Shown here in pieces: positions 16,694 through 24,987 of a stretch of 64,000 nucleotides of DNA. Positions within the stretch are counted from its first letter, which is position 1, and each line of letters starts with the position of its first letter. The position numbers and the translations under genes are program-made. The notes below the pieces were generated by a model that was given only the letters and a program-made list of their open reading frames with translations, was not told the DNA's origin and searched no databases. The DNA lies in the NCBI GenBank assembly GCA_009784725.1, contig WQXS01000001.1:108451-172450 (forward strand). Reading direction: 5' to 3'. Source of the stretch: Oscillospiraceae bacterium (GTDB lineage Bacteria > Bacillota > Clostridia > Oscillospirales > Oscillospiraceae).

Positions 16694-18232
16694 ATGGATT
16701 CGTCAAAACTGTCACGCAGAATTAAAGTCGGGTACGGTTTATGCACGGCTGCAGAAACTATACCGGGGAATCTTCTGGCTGTGTATTTTGTGTTCTTTCT
16801 GACAGATATTGTCGGGATTCGTGCGTATATAGCGGGGGTTATATTTTTTATTATTGTTTTGTGGGATGCTCTCATTGACCCGATAATCGGCGGGTTATCC
16901 GACAGGCATGTGACAAGAAACGGGCGACGTTTTACATGGATGAAAGCAAGTGTTTTACCTTTGGCGGCAGCGATATTTCTCATGTTTTCACCGTTTAATA
17001 TTAACAATAAGGTTTTAGAAACCCTCTTTTATATATTCGCTGCAATATTTGTCTGTACAGCATATTCCTCGTTTATAATCCCGTACTTAGCCCTCTCGGC
17101 TGAAATTACACCAAGCTACAGCGAACGCAACATGTTACGGTTTATGGCAATGATTTTTTATTACCCGATTTTCCTTGTCACAACATCGGGACCTATGCTC
17201 ATATGGGAAATGGCGGAGGAAGCCGGTTTGTCCGACCGCGAAGCATGGGGCATTTCGGGTGCGGTATTTGCAATACTGATGCTGATTATCTGCGGCATCG
17301 GACTTTTTATGCTCAGAAAAGCTGAGAAAAATTCGATAAGAGCAGCTGCGGAGAATAATACTCAAAATGAAGCTATAGACGATAATGAAACCACTGCTAG
17401 CATTAAAACAGAAGCCAACAGTAAAACAGAAGCTAAAATTAAAACAGAAGCCGACAGTAAGACAGAAACACAAAGCAAAAAAGAAAATAAAAATTATTTC
17501 AAAATATGGAAAGAACTCCTGCAGCTTAAAAGCTTCCGGAAAATAGTCTTATGGATTGTCATTTACATGCTTGGCGTTTCAATGATAAATACAGTAATAG
17601 TCTATTTTCTGACATATAACATGGCAATGAGTGAAACGGAGCAGGCAGTATTTTGGGTAGTATTTGTTGCAATAATAGTATGCACCTTACCGATTACAAC
17701 AAAACTTTGCAATAAATTCGGCAAAAGGCCTGTGACACTTGCAACAATGATTCCATCAATTATTTTAGGATTCGTTTTATTCTTTACGGGAATTAACTCG
17801 CATGTTGTTTTATACATTTATGTCGCCGGTTATGCAATCAGCTCGTCTTGTTTCTTTACTTTCTTCGTAGCCTATGCTCACGACTGTGTTGAAATTGATG
17901 AACTTAAATCAGGAGAAAGAAGAGACGGCTCGTTATCAGCTCTTGCATCTTTGGCGCATCAGCTTGGTGTTGCACTTGCATTACCTGCTACCGGAATTTA
18001 TCTCGAATTAACAGGATATAACGGTATGGCTGAAACACAAACGGAAACAGCAATAAACGGTATTCACACAATGGTCACTATTCTGCCCGCCGCTTTAGCA
18101 GTTATAGCGTTTGCAATTCTTTGGACATATCCGGTTTCAAAAAAGAAATATTCACTGCTGCACTCTGCCCTTGAAAGAAAAAAAGCAGGAGAAGAATACT
18201 CTACGGAAGGTTTTGAAGATATTTTAGTTTAG
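16694..18232 (+). CDS. GPH-family sugar:cation symporter (MelB-like, MFS)
   Basis: A 512-residue, 12-helix transporter. The N-terminal motif GYGLCTAAETIPGNLLAVYFVFFLTDI and DALIDPIIGGLSDR are typical of glycoside-pentoside-hexuronide:cation symporters. Between helices 6 and 7 the cytoplasmic loop (about residues 215-270) is expanded with imperfect KTEA(N/K/D)SKTEA-type repeats, which suggests replication slippage. AAGGAG precedes the ATG at 16694. A STAS gene starts 11 nt after the stop, so transport and the phosphatase/STAS genes may be co-transcribed. Substrate not readable. Confidence 0.85.
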   Translation: MDSSKLSRRIKVGYGLCTAAETIPGNLLAVYFVFFLTDIVGIRAYIAGVIFFIIVLWDALIDPIIGGLSDRHVTRNGRRFTWMKASVLPLAAAIFLMFSPFNINNKVLETLFYIFAAIFVCTAYSSFIIPYLALSAEITPSYSERNMLRFMAMIFYYPIFLVTTSGPMLIWEMAEEAGLSDREAWGISGAVFAILMLIICGIGLFMLRKAEKNSIRAAAENNTQNEAIDDNETTASIKTEANSKTEAKIKTEADSKTETQSKKENKNYFKIWKELLQLKSFRKIVLWIVIYMLGVSMINTVIVYFLTYNMAMSETEQAVFWVVFVAIIVCTLPITTKLCNKFGKRPVTLATMIPSIILGFVLFFTGINSHVVLYIYVAGYAISSSCFFTFFVAYAHDCVEIDELKSGERRDGSLSALASLAHQLGVALALPATGIYLELTGYNGMAETQTETAINGIHTMVTILPAALAVIAFAILWTYPVSKKKYSLLHSALERKKAGEEYSTEGFEDILV

Positions 18233-18243
18233 GAGATAAGCTT

Positions 18244-18543
18244 ATGGATACATCTGTAACAAAAACCGGTGAAATTAGTACCGTTAATGTACCCGGTAAT
18301 CTGGACGTAGCGGCATCAACAACGTTTAAGCAAACCTTGGAAGAAGTTATTTCAAACTCGGTAAAAATTGAGCTTGACTTTTCAAAAACCGAACTTGTAA
18401 CATCTGCCGGATTGCGTGTACTTCTGCAAGCTGAGAAAAATGTAAAAAAAGCAGAGAAAACAATGGTATTTATAAACGTATCGAAGGATGTTATGGAGAT
18501 TTTTGAATTAACAGGAGTAACAAAAATATTTAAGGTAATTTGA
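18244..18543 (+). CDS. STAS-domain anti-anti-sigma factor-like protein
   Basis: A 99-residue single STAS domain resembling SpoIIAA/RsbV. It shows the VNVPGNLDVAAS strand-helix start and the phospho-acceptor loop LVTSAGLRVLL with Ser54. These proteins bind anti-sigma kinases when unphosphorylated. The gene lies between a symporter and a PP2C phosphatase that could dephosphorylate it, a classical partner-switching pair, but no anti-sigma kinase is present nearby. AGGAGATAAG precedes the ATG. Confidence 0.88.
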   Translation: MDTSVTKTGEISTVNVPGNLDVAASTTFKQTLEEVISNSVKIELDFSKTELVTSAGLRVLLQAEKNVKKAEKTMVFINVSKDVMEIFELTGVTKIFKVI

Positions 18544-18577
18544 GCGGCTTATTCACGCTTTTGCTCCGAGGAAGAAA

Positions 18578-20014
18578 ATGAAAAAAAAGCAACGCAGTAT
18601 TAAAGGCAAAATGACCATAGCAATTGTTGTTATGGGAATTTTATTGTCCTTATGTGTTGGTATCGGCGTGTTTACAATAAGTTACAGACAGGTATCCGCA
18701 CAATATACACAGCGTGCTTTCAGTGCGGCAAAAGCAGCTGCTCTTCTGGTAAATGGTGATAGTATATCCGTTTTTCTTAACAACGGTAAGAATGAGGAGT
18801 ATGACTATATATATGATGCTCTTAAGGAAGCAAAAAAAGCATTTGGCATGACCTACCTGTACGTTATGGCACCGGATAATGAAAATGTACCGGTTTATGT
18901 TTTTGATATATTTACCGAAGGTAACGACCCTTCAATGATTGGAGAGCTTGGAGCGAAAATGCCGGACTCGGATGCGGCGGCTTTTGAAAGAGCAGCAGAA
19001 GCATATTATGAAGGGCGGGTAATAGAAAATACAGTAGTTTCAATTACCGGTTACGGATGGCTTGCTTCTGCATATGTGCCGATTTATGCTTCAGACGGAT
19101 TAGCTGCCGCTGTCATGGGTGCGGATATTTCAATGAACCGTATAATGGGGGATATTATACTGCAAACCCTGCAGGTGTTGATGATTATTTTAATAATTAT
19201 TGCAATATTCCTTTTTATACTTCGTTATATAGCAGGCAAACAGATACTTGACCCGGTATTGGCAGAACGTGAACGTATCGCCACAGAGCTTAATGTTGCA
19301 ACGGAGATTCAAGCAAGCATGCTTCCGAATATATTTCCCGCTTTCCCGGAGCGCAACGATTTTGATATTTATGCTGTAATGCATCCGGCAAAAGAAGTAG
19401 GCGGCGACTTCTACGATTTTTTCCTGATAAACAAAGATACACTCGCAGTAGTGATAGCTGACGTTTCGGACAAAGGCATTCCCGCAGCGCTATTTATGGT
19501 TGTATCAAAGACTCTCATAAAAAATGCGGCAATGGATGGGAAATCACCAAAGGATGTCTTTGACAGCGTAAACCTTCAGCTCTGTGAAAATAACGATGCC
19601 GATATGTTTGTTACAGCATTTATGGGATATATTGACATTCCCACAGGGCGTCTGACCTATGTAAATGCAGGACATAACCCTCCGCTCATAAGGCGAGGGG
19701 ATGAGTATGAATTTTTAAGGGTTGATTCGGGACTTATGCTGGCAGTTATGGAAGACATGAGGTATACTCAAGAGGAAGTGATACTAAATAAAGGCGATAT
19801 GTTGTTTTTATATACAGATGGTGTAACAGAAGCAAAAAATAAAGAAAAAAAGCTGTTCACCGACAAGCGTATGCTTGAAAAAGCTAACAGTTACAAAAGT
19901 GATAACGCTAAGGAACTCCTTTTTAATATTAAAAAAGAAATAGACAATTTCGCCGAAGGAGCAGAGCAGGCCGACGACATAACAATGCTTGCACTCGAGA
20001 TAAAACCACTATGA
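18578..20014 (+). CDS. Membrane sensor PP2C phosphatase (RsbU/SpoIIE type)
   Basis: A 478-residue protein with a TM helix at about 13-35, an extracytoplasmic sensor of about 165 residues, a second TM at about 200-222, a short linker and a PP2C-type phosphatase (about 245-478). Metal-binding motifs are visible: VGGDFYDF, VIADVSDKGIPAALFM, GHNPPL and LYTDGVTEA. It would dephosphorylate the STAS protein encoded 34 nt upstream in response to an extracellular signal. The stop overlaps the next ATG by 4 nt (ATGA). Confidence 0.88.
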   Translation: MKKKQRSIKGKMTIAIVVMGILLSLCVGIGVFTISYRQVSAQYTQRAFSAAKAAALLVNGDSISVFLNNGKNEEYDYIYDALKEAKKAFGMTYLYVMAPDNENVPVYVFDIFTEGNDPSMIGELGAKMPDSDAAAFERAAEAYYEGRVIENTVVSITGYGWLASAYVPIYASDGLAAAVMGADISMNRIMGDIILQTLQVLMIILIIIAIFLFILRYIAGKQILDPVLAERERIATELNVATEIQASMLPNIFPAFPERNDFDIYAVMHPAKEVGGDFYDFFLINKDTLAVVIADVSDKGIPAALFMVVSKTLIKNAAMDGKSPKDVFDSVNLQLCENNDADMFVTAFMGYIDIPTGRLTYVNAGHNPPLIRRGDEYEFLRVDSGLMLAVMEDMRYTQEEVILNKGDMLFLYTDGVTEAKNKEKKLFTDKRMLEKANSYKSDNAKELLFNIKKEIDNFAEGAEQADDITMLALEIKPL

Positions 20015-20925
20015 ACAAAGAAAACGAACAAGTAACAGAAAATAATATAAACGATGCTTACAAGTCCCAGCAAAAAGTATCTATGATGACAATTATCTCC
20101 GAGCTGCCGAATCTGGTTGCTCTTACCGTTATGACAGTACTGAGCGGCTCTGTCATAATGGCGCTCGACACATTTGAATCGTTTGCCAATGTGCTGCAAG
20201 GAAGCATAACCCACAGACTGTCAAAGAAAATGCAAGGTGATGCAAGCTTTAAATACGATTACGGAATGGGGAAAATCGACGCATTCGGAAGCCTTATTTC
20301 TGCATCGATATTATTTCTTGGTCTTGCTGCAATTCTTGCTGTCTCAATAAATTCGCTTATATCCCCAAGCAGCCCCTCCGATCTTTTGTTTTTAGCAATC
20401 ATAATAAAAGTTATCAACGTTGCTATTGACATACTTCTTTTATATAAACAGCAAAAAGTAGTAAAACAAAACGACAGCCCGATGGTGAGGTCGGCATTTA
20501 TATTCCTGAAAAAAGACCTCATAACTGACCTGGTCGTACTCGTGACAGTCGCAGTCGCATATATATTCAGAGCATTTCCGCTGATAGTATATTTTGAACC
20601 GATTGTGTGTATATTATGCGTGATTTACGTTGCTTTTCTTAATGTCAAACAAATACGAAACGCAGCGTCAAACCTTCTCGACAAAACACTGGACGAGGAA
20701 ACCCAAATGCAGATAATAAACTGCGTCACAAAAATCTGGGCAGAAATTGACGACTTCAAAGGCGTAAGAACCAGAAGGTCAAGCAACACCATTTTTATTG
20801 ACCTGCTTGTCACTTTCGAAGACGAAACGAAGTACAGCGAAATACTCAAAACCTACGAAAAATTCGAAAAATCAATAAAAGAACTCCTCCCCGACAGCGT
20901 AACTTCAATAGTAATAGGGGAGTAA
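20011..20925 (+). CDS. CDF-like (cation diffusion facilitator superfamily) membrane protein
   Basis: A 304-residue protein with about six hydrophobic helices in the N-terminal 210 residues. The KYDYGMGKIDAFGSLI segment corresponds to the YGYGRxE region of CDF transporters, and a soluble C-terminal domain (about 220-304) has ferredoxin-like strand patterns (TIFIDLLVTFEDE). The usual HxxxD metal residues of helix 2 are not obvious (ALDTFESFANV instead), so metal transport is uncertain. Translationally coupled to the phosphatase gene. Confidence 0.65.
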   Translation: MNKENEQVTENNINDAYKSQQKVSMMTIISELPNLVALTVMTVLSGSVIMALDTFESFANVLQGSITHRLSKKMQGDASFKYDYGMGKIDAFGSLISASILFLGLAAILAVSINSLISPSSPSDLLFLAIIIKVINVAIDILLLYKQQKVVKQNDSPMVRSAFIFLKKDLITDLVVLVTVAVAYIFRAFPLIVYFEPIVCILCVIYVAFLNVKQIRNAASNLLDKTLDEETQMQIINCVTKIWAEIDDFKGVRTRRSSNTIFIDLLVTFEDETKYSEILKTYEKFEKSIKELLPDSVTSIVIGE

Positions 20926-20928
20926 GAA

Positions 20929-21386
20929 ATGGAGGTAAAAGGAATCAAAACTAAATTAAAGCGAGTCTTCCCTTTCACCTTAATATTTTTCTTTGTTGTG
21001 TTCGTTCTATTTCTTATGGCATCAACATCAATACTCCTCAATCAAAGGAATATTGAACGGTTAAATATGGAAGCTGTAATCGCGGGAAAAAGTGCTCAAA
21101 TTGACGATACTATTTCCAAACTATTTTACAGAACACAGACCCTTTCCTAATTTCATTGGCAGAGCGCATACGGCATTGTATCGCCGATACCGAAGTACAA
21201 GCCAACGGTATGGAAATATCAATAACAGCAAGCTTCGGCATTGCTCCTGCAGCTCCCGAAAACGATTTGGATCACGCAATCGCACTTGCCGACACCGCCC
21301 TATACCAAGCCAAACACGAAGGCCGCAACCGCGTGTGTTATACACAAGACAACGCAACAGCTAATGACAGCCAAACTGAAAATTAG
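20929..21386 (+). pseudogene. Decayed diguanylate cyclase (GGDEF) gene
   Basis: The first 73 codons (20929-21150) encode a normal start: basic N-terminus, TM helix FPFTLIFFFVVFVLFLMAS and linker. The frame then hits a stop. From about 21147 a different frame encodes the last third of a GGDEF domain (SLAERIRHCIAD, ISITASFGIA, ADTALYQAKHEGRNRV). The central sensor and the GGDEF signature itself are absent, so a large internal deletion with frame change has occurred. It follows the CDF-like gene by 3 nt and was presumably part of the same operon. Confidence 0.85.
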
Positions 21387-21387
21387 T

Positions 21388-21402
21388 ACCGTCCCCTTGT
21401 GT
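21388..21402. repeat. GGGGACGG-family fragment
   Basis: ACCGTCCCCTTGTGT lies between the GGDEF remnant and vapC. Confidence 0.55.
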
Positions 21403-21424
21403 TCGCTTACCAATTTTTGTGATA

Positions 21425-21826
21425 TCAATGAAGGATTTTAAGTTTCGTAGTTTTATCTGCAATAAAATCAAAGTCTCTGTCGTTGTGCAGGAGAGGTAAG
21501 TTATAGTAAATTGCCGTGTATGCGATTAGAATGTCAATTGTGTTTCTGATTGTTAAGCCTTGGCGTCGTAAAGTAAAGCATAGTTTTGCCGACTCTGTAT
21601 ATGCTTCAATCGTGTTTGGCAGTGACAAAATCTTTTGGGTTGAAAAGTAAGTATGGAGTTTGATGAACTCCTGCTCGGATTTTGCTCCTTGAAGTATCTC
21701 ATGATAAGTAAATATAGATATCCCAAAAGGTGCTTTTGTATTATGAAGACGGTCAAATAAGATTGTCTTTTCGTTTTCTATTTTTCGAAGTTTATCAATC
21801 AGTACGGAAGTGTCAACTAATATCAC
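21425..21826 (-). CDS. vapC: VapC-like PIN ribonuclease toxin
   Basis: A 133-residue PIN protein beginning VILVDTSVLIDKL, with the first catalytic Asp at residue 5, Glu in FTYHEILQG, Asp in NTIDILIAYTA and the final HNDRDFDFIA. It is a Mg2+-dependent RNase toxin. The GTG at 21826 lies inside the end of vapB with GGAGG directly upstream; the longer frame to 21859 has no such site. The 14-nt overlap with vapB and the gene order antitoxin-toxin are standard. Confidence 0.9.
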   Translation of the reverse strand: MILVDTSVLIDKLRKIENEKTILFDRLHNTKAPFGISIFTYHEILQGAKSEQEFIKLHTYFSTQKILSLPNTIEAYTESAKLCFTLRRQGLTIRNTIDILIAYTAIYYNLPLLHNDRDFDFIADKTTKLKILH

Positions 21827-22037
21827 TAATACTACCTCCACGCATTGCTTTGTAATCATAATCTTCGGCTATCAGACTCTCGCCGCCGTCAAACAAATCA
21901 TATAAATCCTTTTGCTCATGCCGCTCAACAAGCTCAGTCAGAGCAATGGATATTATCTCTTTTCTCGTTTTACCCTTAAAAATACTGACAGCCTTCTCCA
22001 ATAACCCCTCATCCAAATCAACTGTAGTTTTTATCAT
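21813..22037 (-). CDS. vapB: VapB-like ribbon-helix-helix antitoxin
   Basis: A 74-residue protein. The N-terminal ribbon-helix-helix MIKTTVDLDEGLLEKAV then RKEIISIALTELVER binds DNA; an acidic tail (YDLFDGGESLIAEDYDY) would wrap the toxin. The ATG at 22037 is preferred over GTG at 22046 because GAGGTGAG is then properly spaced. It is transcribed from a perfect consensus promoter at 22075-22103. Confidence 0.88.
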   Translation of the reverse strand: MIKTTVDLDEGLLEKAVSIFKGKTRKEIISIALTELVERHEQKDLYDLFDGGESLIAEDYDYKAMRGGSISDIS

Positions 22038-22074
22038 AATGCTCACCTCTTAAATATAATATTCTTTCGATAAT

Positions 22075-22103
22075 ATTATAACAATACTAAAATATTCTGT
22101 CAA
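22075..22103 (-). promoter_or_regulatory. Consensus vapBC promoter with AT-rich inverted repeats
   Basis: On the minus strand, TTGACA (22098-22103), 17 nt, TATAAT (22075-22080). Both boxes and the spacing are perfect. Surrounding AATATT/ATATTC repeats could be the VapB operator for autoregulation. Confidence 0.8.
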
Positions 22104-22120
22104 GAATATAACACAAATAA

Positions 22121-22146
22121 CACAGGGACGGAGTCGGTGTCTTCCG
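22121..22146. repeat. Diverged GGGGACGG-family unit
   Basis: CACAGGGACGGAGTCGGTGTCTTCC lies immediately upstream of the truncated-looking ABC-2 permease gene. Confidence 0.55.
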
Positions 22147-22166
22147 GATAAAAATATTTTAAAATC

Positions 22167-22913
22167 ATGAAAAAAGTATCTATACCCCCTGTAATGAGCG
22201 GATGGACAATGAAACTCGAGAGGATTCTGATGTTTTCTGCAATACTTCCAATCGGAGCGGTTTCAATATCAATTACTGCAATCGGACTGATGGTAGCAGA
22301 CAGGGAAAAGAACGTACTGAACGACTTTCTGGTTTCCCCGATAAAAAGAAACGACCTGCTTGCATCTTACCTTATAAGCTCAATCCTTGTAGGCTTCACA
22401 TTACTTCTCGGTTTTATAGCTTTCTATGCAATATACTTTCAAGCTGTATACTCAATAAGCTTTACATTACCGCAGCTCGGTTACATCCTGCTGGCAATCA
22501 TCGGCTCGTTAATATTTGCAAATATTTTTATACTTCTGATAATGACATTCATAAAGAAACAACAGTCACTCGGCGCATTCGGCACAATCCTCGGAACATT
22601 AAACGGCTTCATCAGCGGAGCATACATCCCCGTTGGCATGTTCGGCGACACAGCAGGCACAATCCTCAGCGCACTCCCGTTCCTGCAGCTGACAGTCCTT
22701 ACAAGACAAGCATTCCTCTACAACCTCGAAACCGTAACCCCTATAACCCATGAAATGCTCTCAGGTGAAATAGCAAGAGAATTCGGTCTCGAGCTCTGGT
22801 TCGGCAACACCCACATCCCGCTCTGGGGAGTAGCAGCCCTCACAACAGGCATCACCTTAGTTTTACTCTTGTGTTTAACAGTCCGATTTGCTAAAATGAA
22901 AAAATCAGACTAA
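22167..22913 (+). CDS. ABC-2 type permease, probably 5'-truncated orphan
   Basis: A 248-residue membrane protein with the ABC-2 pattern: VADREKNVLNDFLVSPIKRNDLL coupling helix, helices at about 60-85, 100-130, 140-165 and 225-243, and the FISGAYIPVGMFG re-entrant motif. The family normally has an additional N-terminal cytoplasmic helix and first TM segment, and an adjacent ATPase gene. Here the start has no ribosome site, no ATPase gene lies nearby, and a repeat unit ends 20 nt upstream. It is likely a remnant of an ABC exporter whose ATPase and 5' end were deleted. Confidence 0.7.
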   Translation: MKKVSIPPVMSGWTMKLERILMFSAILPIGAVSISITAIGLMVADREKNVLNDFLVSPIKRNDLLASYLISSILVGFTLLLGFIAFYAIYFQAVYSISFTLPQLGYILLAIIGSLIFANIFILLIMTFIKKQQSLGAFGTILGTLNGFISGAYIPVGMFGDTAGTILSALPFLQLTVLTRQAFLYNLETVTPITHEMLSGEIAREFGLELWFGNTHIPLWGVAALTTGITLVLLLCLTVRFAKMKKSD

Positions 22914-22920
22914 ATGAGAG

Positions 22921-23102
22921 GAAGCAGAGGGATGGTGTTTGTATGTAATGCGGCTTTGGGGTAGTTAAATTTAATTCCTATCGTCCATGAGAAACATCGT
23001 GTTTCTAATGAACGCCCTCCGGCGTCCGTGCCTCCGTGAAAGCAATTTAATTTAACTAACCCAAATCCACATTATTAACATACAAACACCATCTCTCTGC
23101 TT
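22921..23102. repeat. Long-hairpin repeat element, copy 3
   Basis: Arms of about 55-60 nt (from 22921 and up to 23102) run AAGCAGAGGGATGG... to ...CCATCTCTCTGCTT. The core GAGAAACATCGTGTTTC ... AACGCCCTCCGGCGTC is related to but diverged from copies 1 and 2. The end lies 8 nt before the Na/Pi symporter ATG, so the hairpin would be in that gene's 5' region if transcribed through. Confidence 0.85.
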
Positions 23103-23110
23103 AAAACAAA

Positions 23111-24796
23111 ATGGACTATATTACAATAGCCCTCAGGTTTCTTGGCAGCTTCGGATTATTTATTTTTGGAATAACATTATTATCATCTGCTCTGCAGAAA
23201 GCGGCGGGGAGCAGGATGAAGCAGATTCTCGGGACTGTGTCGAAGAACCGCTTCAGTGGTGTGCTCTTCGGTGCGGGAGTTACTGCGCTTATACAAAGCT
23301 CGACAGCTACAACGGTTATGGCTGTCGGGTTTGTTAATGCCGGAATCATTGCGCTGCCGCAGATTGTCGGTATAATCATGGGAGCAAATGTCGGCACAAC
23401 CGTCACAGCCTGGCTTGTATCCAGCGTTGAATGGTCGAAGCTCTTAAAACCCGATGCAATAGGAGCAGTATGTGCCGCAACAGGTGCGCTGATGCTGCTA
23501 TTTTCCAAAAAACAAAATGTCAAATACATCGGCGAGGTAATTGTCGGATTCGGCGTGCTGTTTCTCGGCTTGTCGCAGATGCCCGAAGCAATGAAACCGC
23601 TTGCGGCACTCGATGTTGTCAAAGAGTTCTTCATAACAATGGGAACAAACCCGATACTCGGCATACTCGCAGGAATCATGGTAACGGCAGTAATCCAGAG
23701 CAGCACGGCATCAATCGGTATACTCCAGTCAATGGCAATAGCGGGAATGGTTCCATGGAACGCAGCCGTATACATCGTTCTCGGGCAAAACGTAGGAACC
23801 TGCCTTACAGCAGTTCTATCCTCAATTGGCGCAACAAAAAACGCAAAAGCAGCTGCATATGTCCACTTGGTATACAATGTTGTCGGTGCTGTAATATTCT
23901 GCGTCATCGGCGTAATATTCTTTACATTCATTGACCCGAAGTTAGGAGGATCGGCGATAACTGCAACGAATATAAGTATGGTTCACACAGGATACAATGT
24001 AATTGCGCTTATACTGCTTTTCCCGTTTGGGCAACTGATACTGAAAGCATCGGTAAAACTCACCGAAATCGGCAGACAAGGCACATACTCCGATGCATCG
24101 GATTTACCGGAGCTTGATGAAAGTATTCTGGAAACCCCGCTGTATGCTTTGGAAAACAGCACAAAAGCAATACTTAAATTAATGAGTCTGATGCGTGATA
24201 ATATAGTGCTGAGTGCAGATATATTTCTGAAAAATGACTACAGGAGCATCGGTAAATTCAAAATAAAAGCGGACGAAATAGACAAGGTAAACAATAAAAT
24301 CAATGAATTTATTACAAAGCTGTACCACATGAAAATCAATGAAGAGGAAAGCAAGCTTGCAACAGCTCTAATTCATATTACAATAAGCCTGAAACGAATA
24401 AGTAACCGCACAAAAGGATTTACAAAGCTGACCGAGGACGTACGAGAAAGCGGTATTAAGGAAGCTTACGGTGATGCCAATAAAGTTATTGAAATGTATG
24501 ACAAAATGATGAGCTGTTATGACTATATGGTGGAGGCGTTTAAGACAAAAGAATCCGATATTATCTACGCTGCAATGCTTGAAGCGGACATGGTTGAAAT
24601 AATGAGAGAAGCATTCAAAACCACGCATATAACGCAGGCATCAAGCCCCGGCTACACCGTCGAACTCGGAATAGCATACTCGGAAGCCTCCCGAAACTTC
24701 GCAAGAATGGCGCACTCCATGAAAAGTGTCGTCGAAACAATCCCCCACGAAGAATCCTTCGAAGAAACCGTAAAACAAGCCACCGAACGCCGCTGA
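23111..24796 (+). CDS. Na+/Pi cotransporter family protein with PhoU-like C-domain
   Basis: A 561-residue protein. Two inverted-topology Na/Pi repeats carry the signature QSSTA motifs (ALIQSSTATT near residue 63 and AVIQSSTASI near 196) plus GANVGTT and GQNVGTC. About eight TM helices end near residue 325, followed by a cytoplasmic PhoU-like helical domain (about 345-550). It imports phosphate with sodium. There is no Shine-Dalgarno, and long-hairpin copy 3 ends just before the ATG, so translation initiation or transcription must be unusual or use an unrecognised start. Confidence 0.88.
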   Translation: MDYITIALRFLGSFGLFIFGITLLSSALQKAAGSRMKQILGTVSKNRFSGVLFGAGVTALIQSSTATTVMAVGFVNAGIIALPQIVGIIMGANVGTTVTAWLVSSVEWSKLLKPDAIGAVCAATGALMLLFSKKQNVKYIGEVIVGFGVLFLGLSQMPEAMKPLAALDVVKEFFITMGTNPILGILAGIMVTAVIQSSTASIGILQSMAIAGMVPWNAAVYIVLGQNVGTCLTAVLSSIGATKNAKAAAYVHLVYNVVGAVIFCVIGVIFFTFIDPKLGGSAITATNISMVHTGYNVIALILLFPFGQLILKASVKLTEIGRQGTYSDASDLPELDESILETPLYALENSTKAILKLMSLMRDNIVLSADIFLKNDYRSIGKFKIKADEIDKVNNKINEFITKLYHMKINEEESKLATALIHITISLKRISNRTKGFTKLTEDVRESGIKEAYGDANKVIEMYDKMMSCYDYMVEAFKTKESDIIYAAMLEADMVEIMREAFKTTHITQASSPGYTVELGIAYSEASRNFARMAHSMKSVVETIPHEESFEETVKQATERR

Positions 24797-24838
24797 CGAA
24801 CCGCAGCTACAGCTGCCAAACAAAATATACAAAAATAA

Positions 24839-24893
24839 TTCCGTTTTTTATGCAGATTTTGTGGTATTTTCTGCAGAGAAAACGGAACTTTTT
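24839..24893 (+). terminator. Rho-independent terminator
   Basis: TTCCGTTTT...TGCAGA pairs with TCTGCA...AAAACGGAA over about 18 nt and is followed by CTTTTT, after the Na/Pi symporter gene. Confidence 0.8.
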
Positions 24894-24987
24894 GTGTCTT
24901 TTTTCGGTCAAAAGATATGTAAACACTCAATAGAAAGAAGAAAAAAACGGCGTGTGCCGAATAACTAAGAAAGGAAGGGTGATTTAC

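Noticed and set aside
23116..23931. 271-codon antisense ORF in the Na/Pi symporter gene
   Set aside because: Thr/Pro/Ala-rich shadow of a conserved membrane protein, no start signals.
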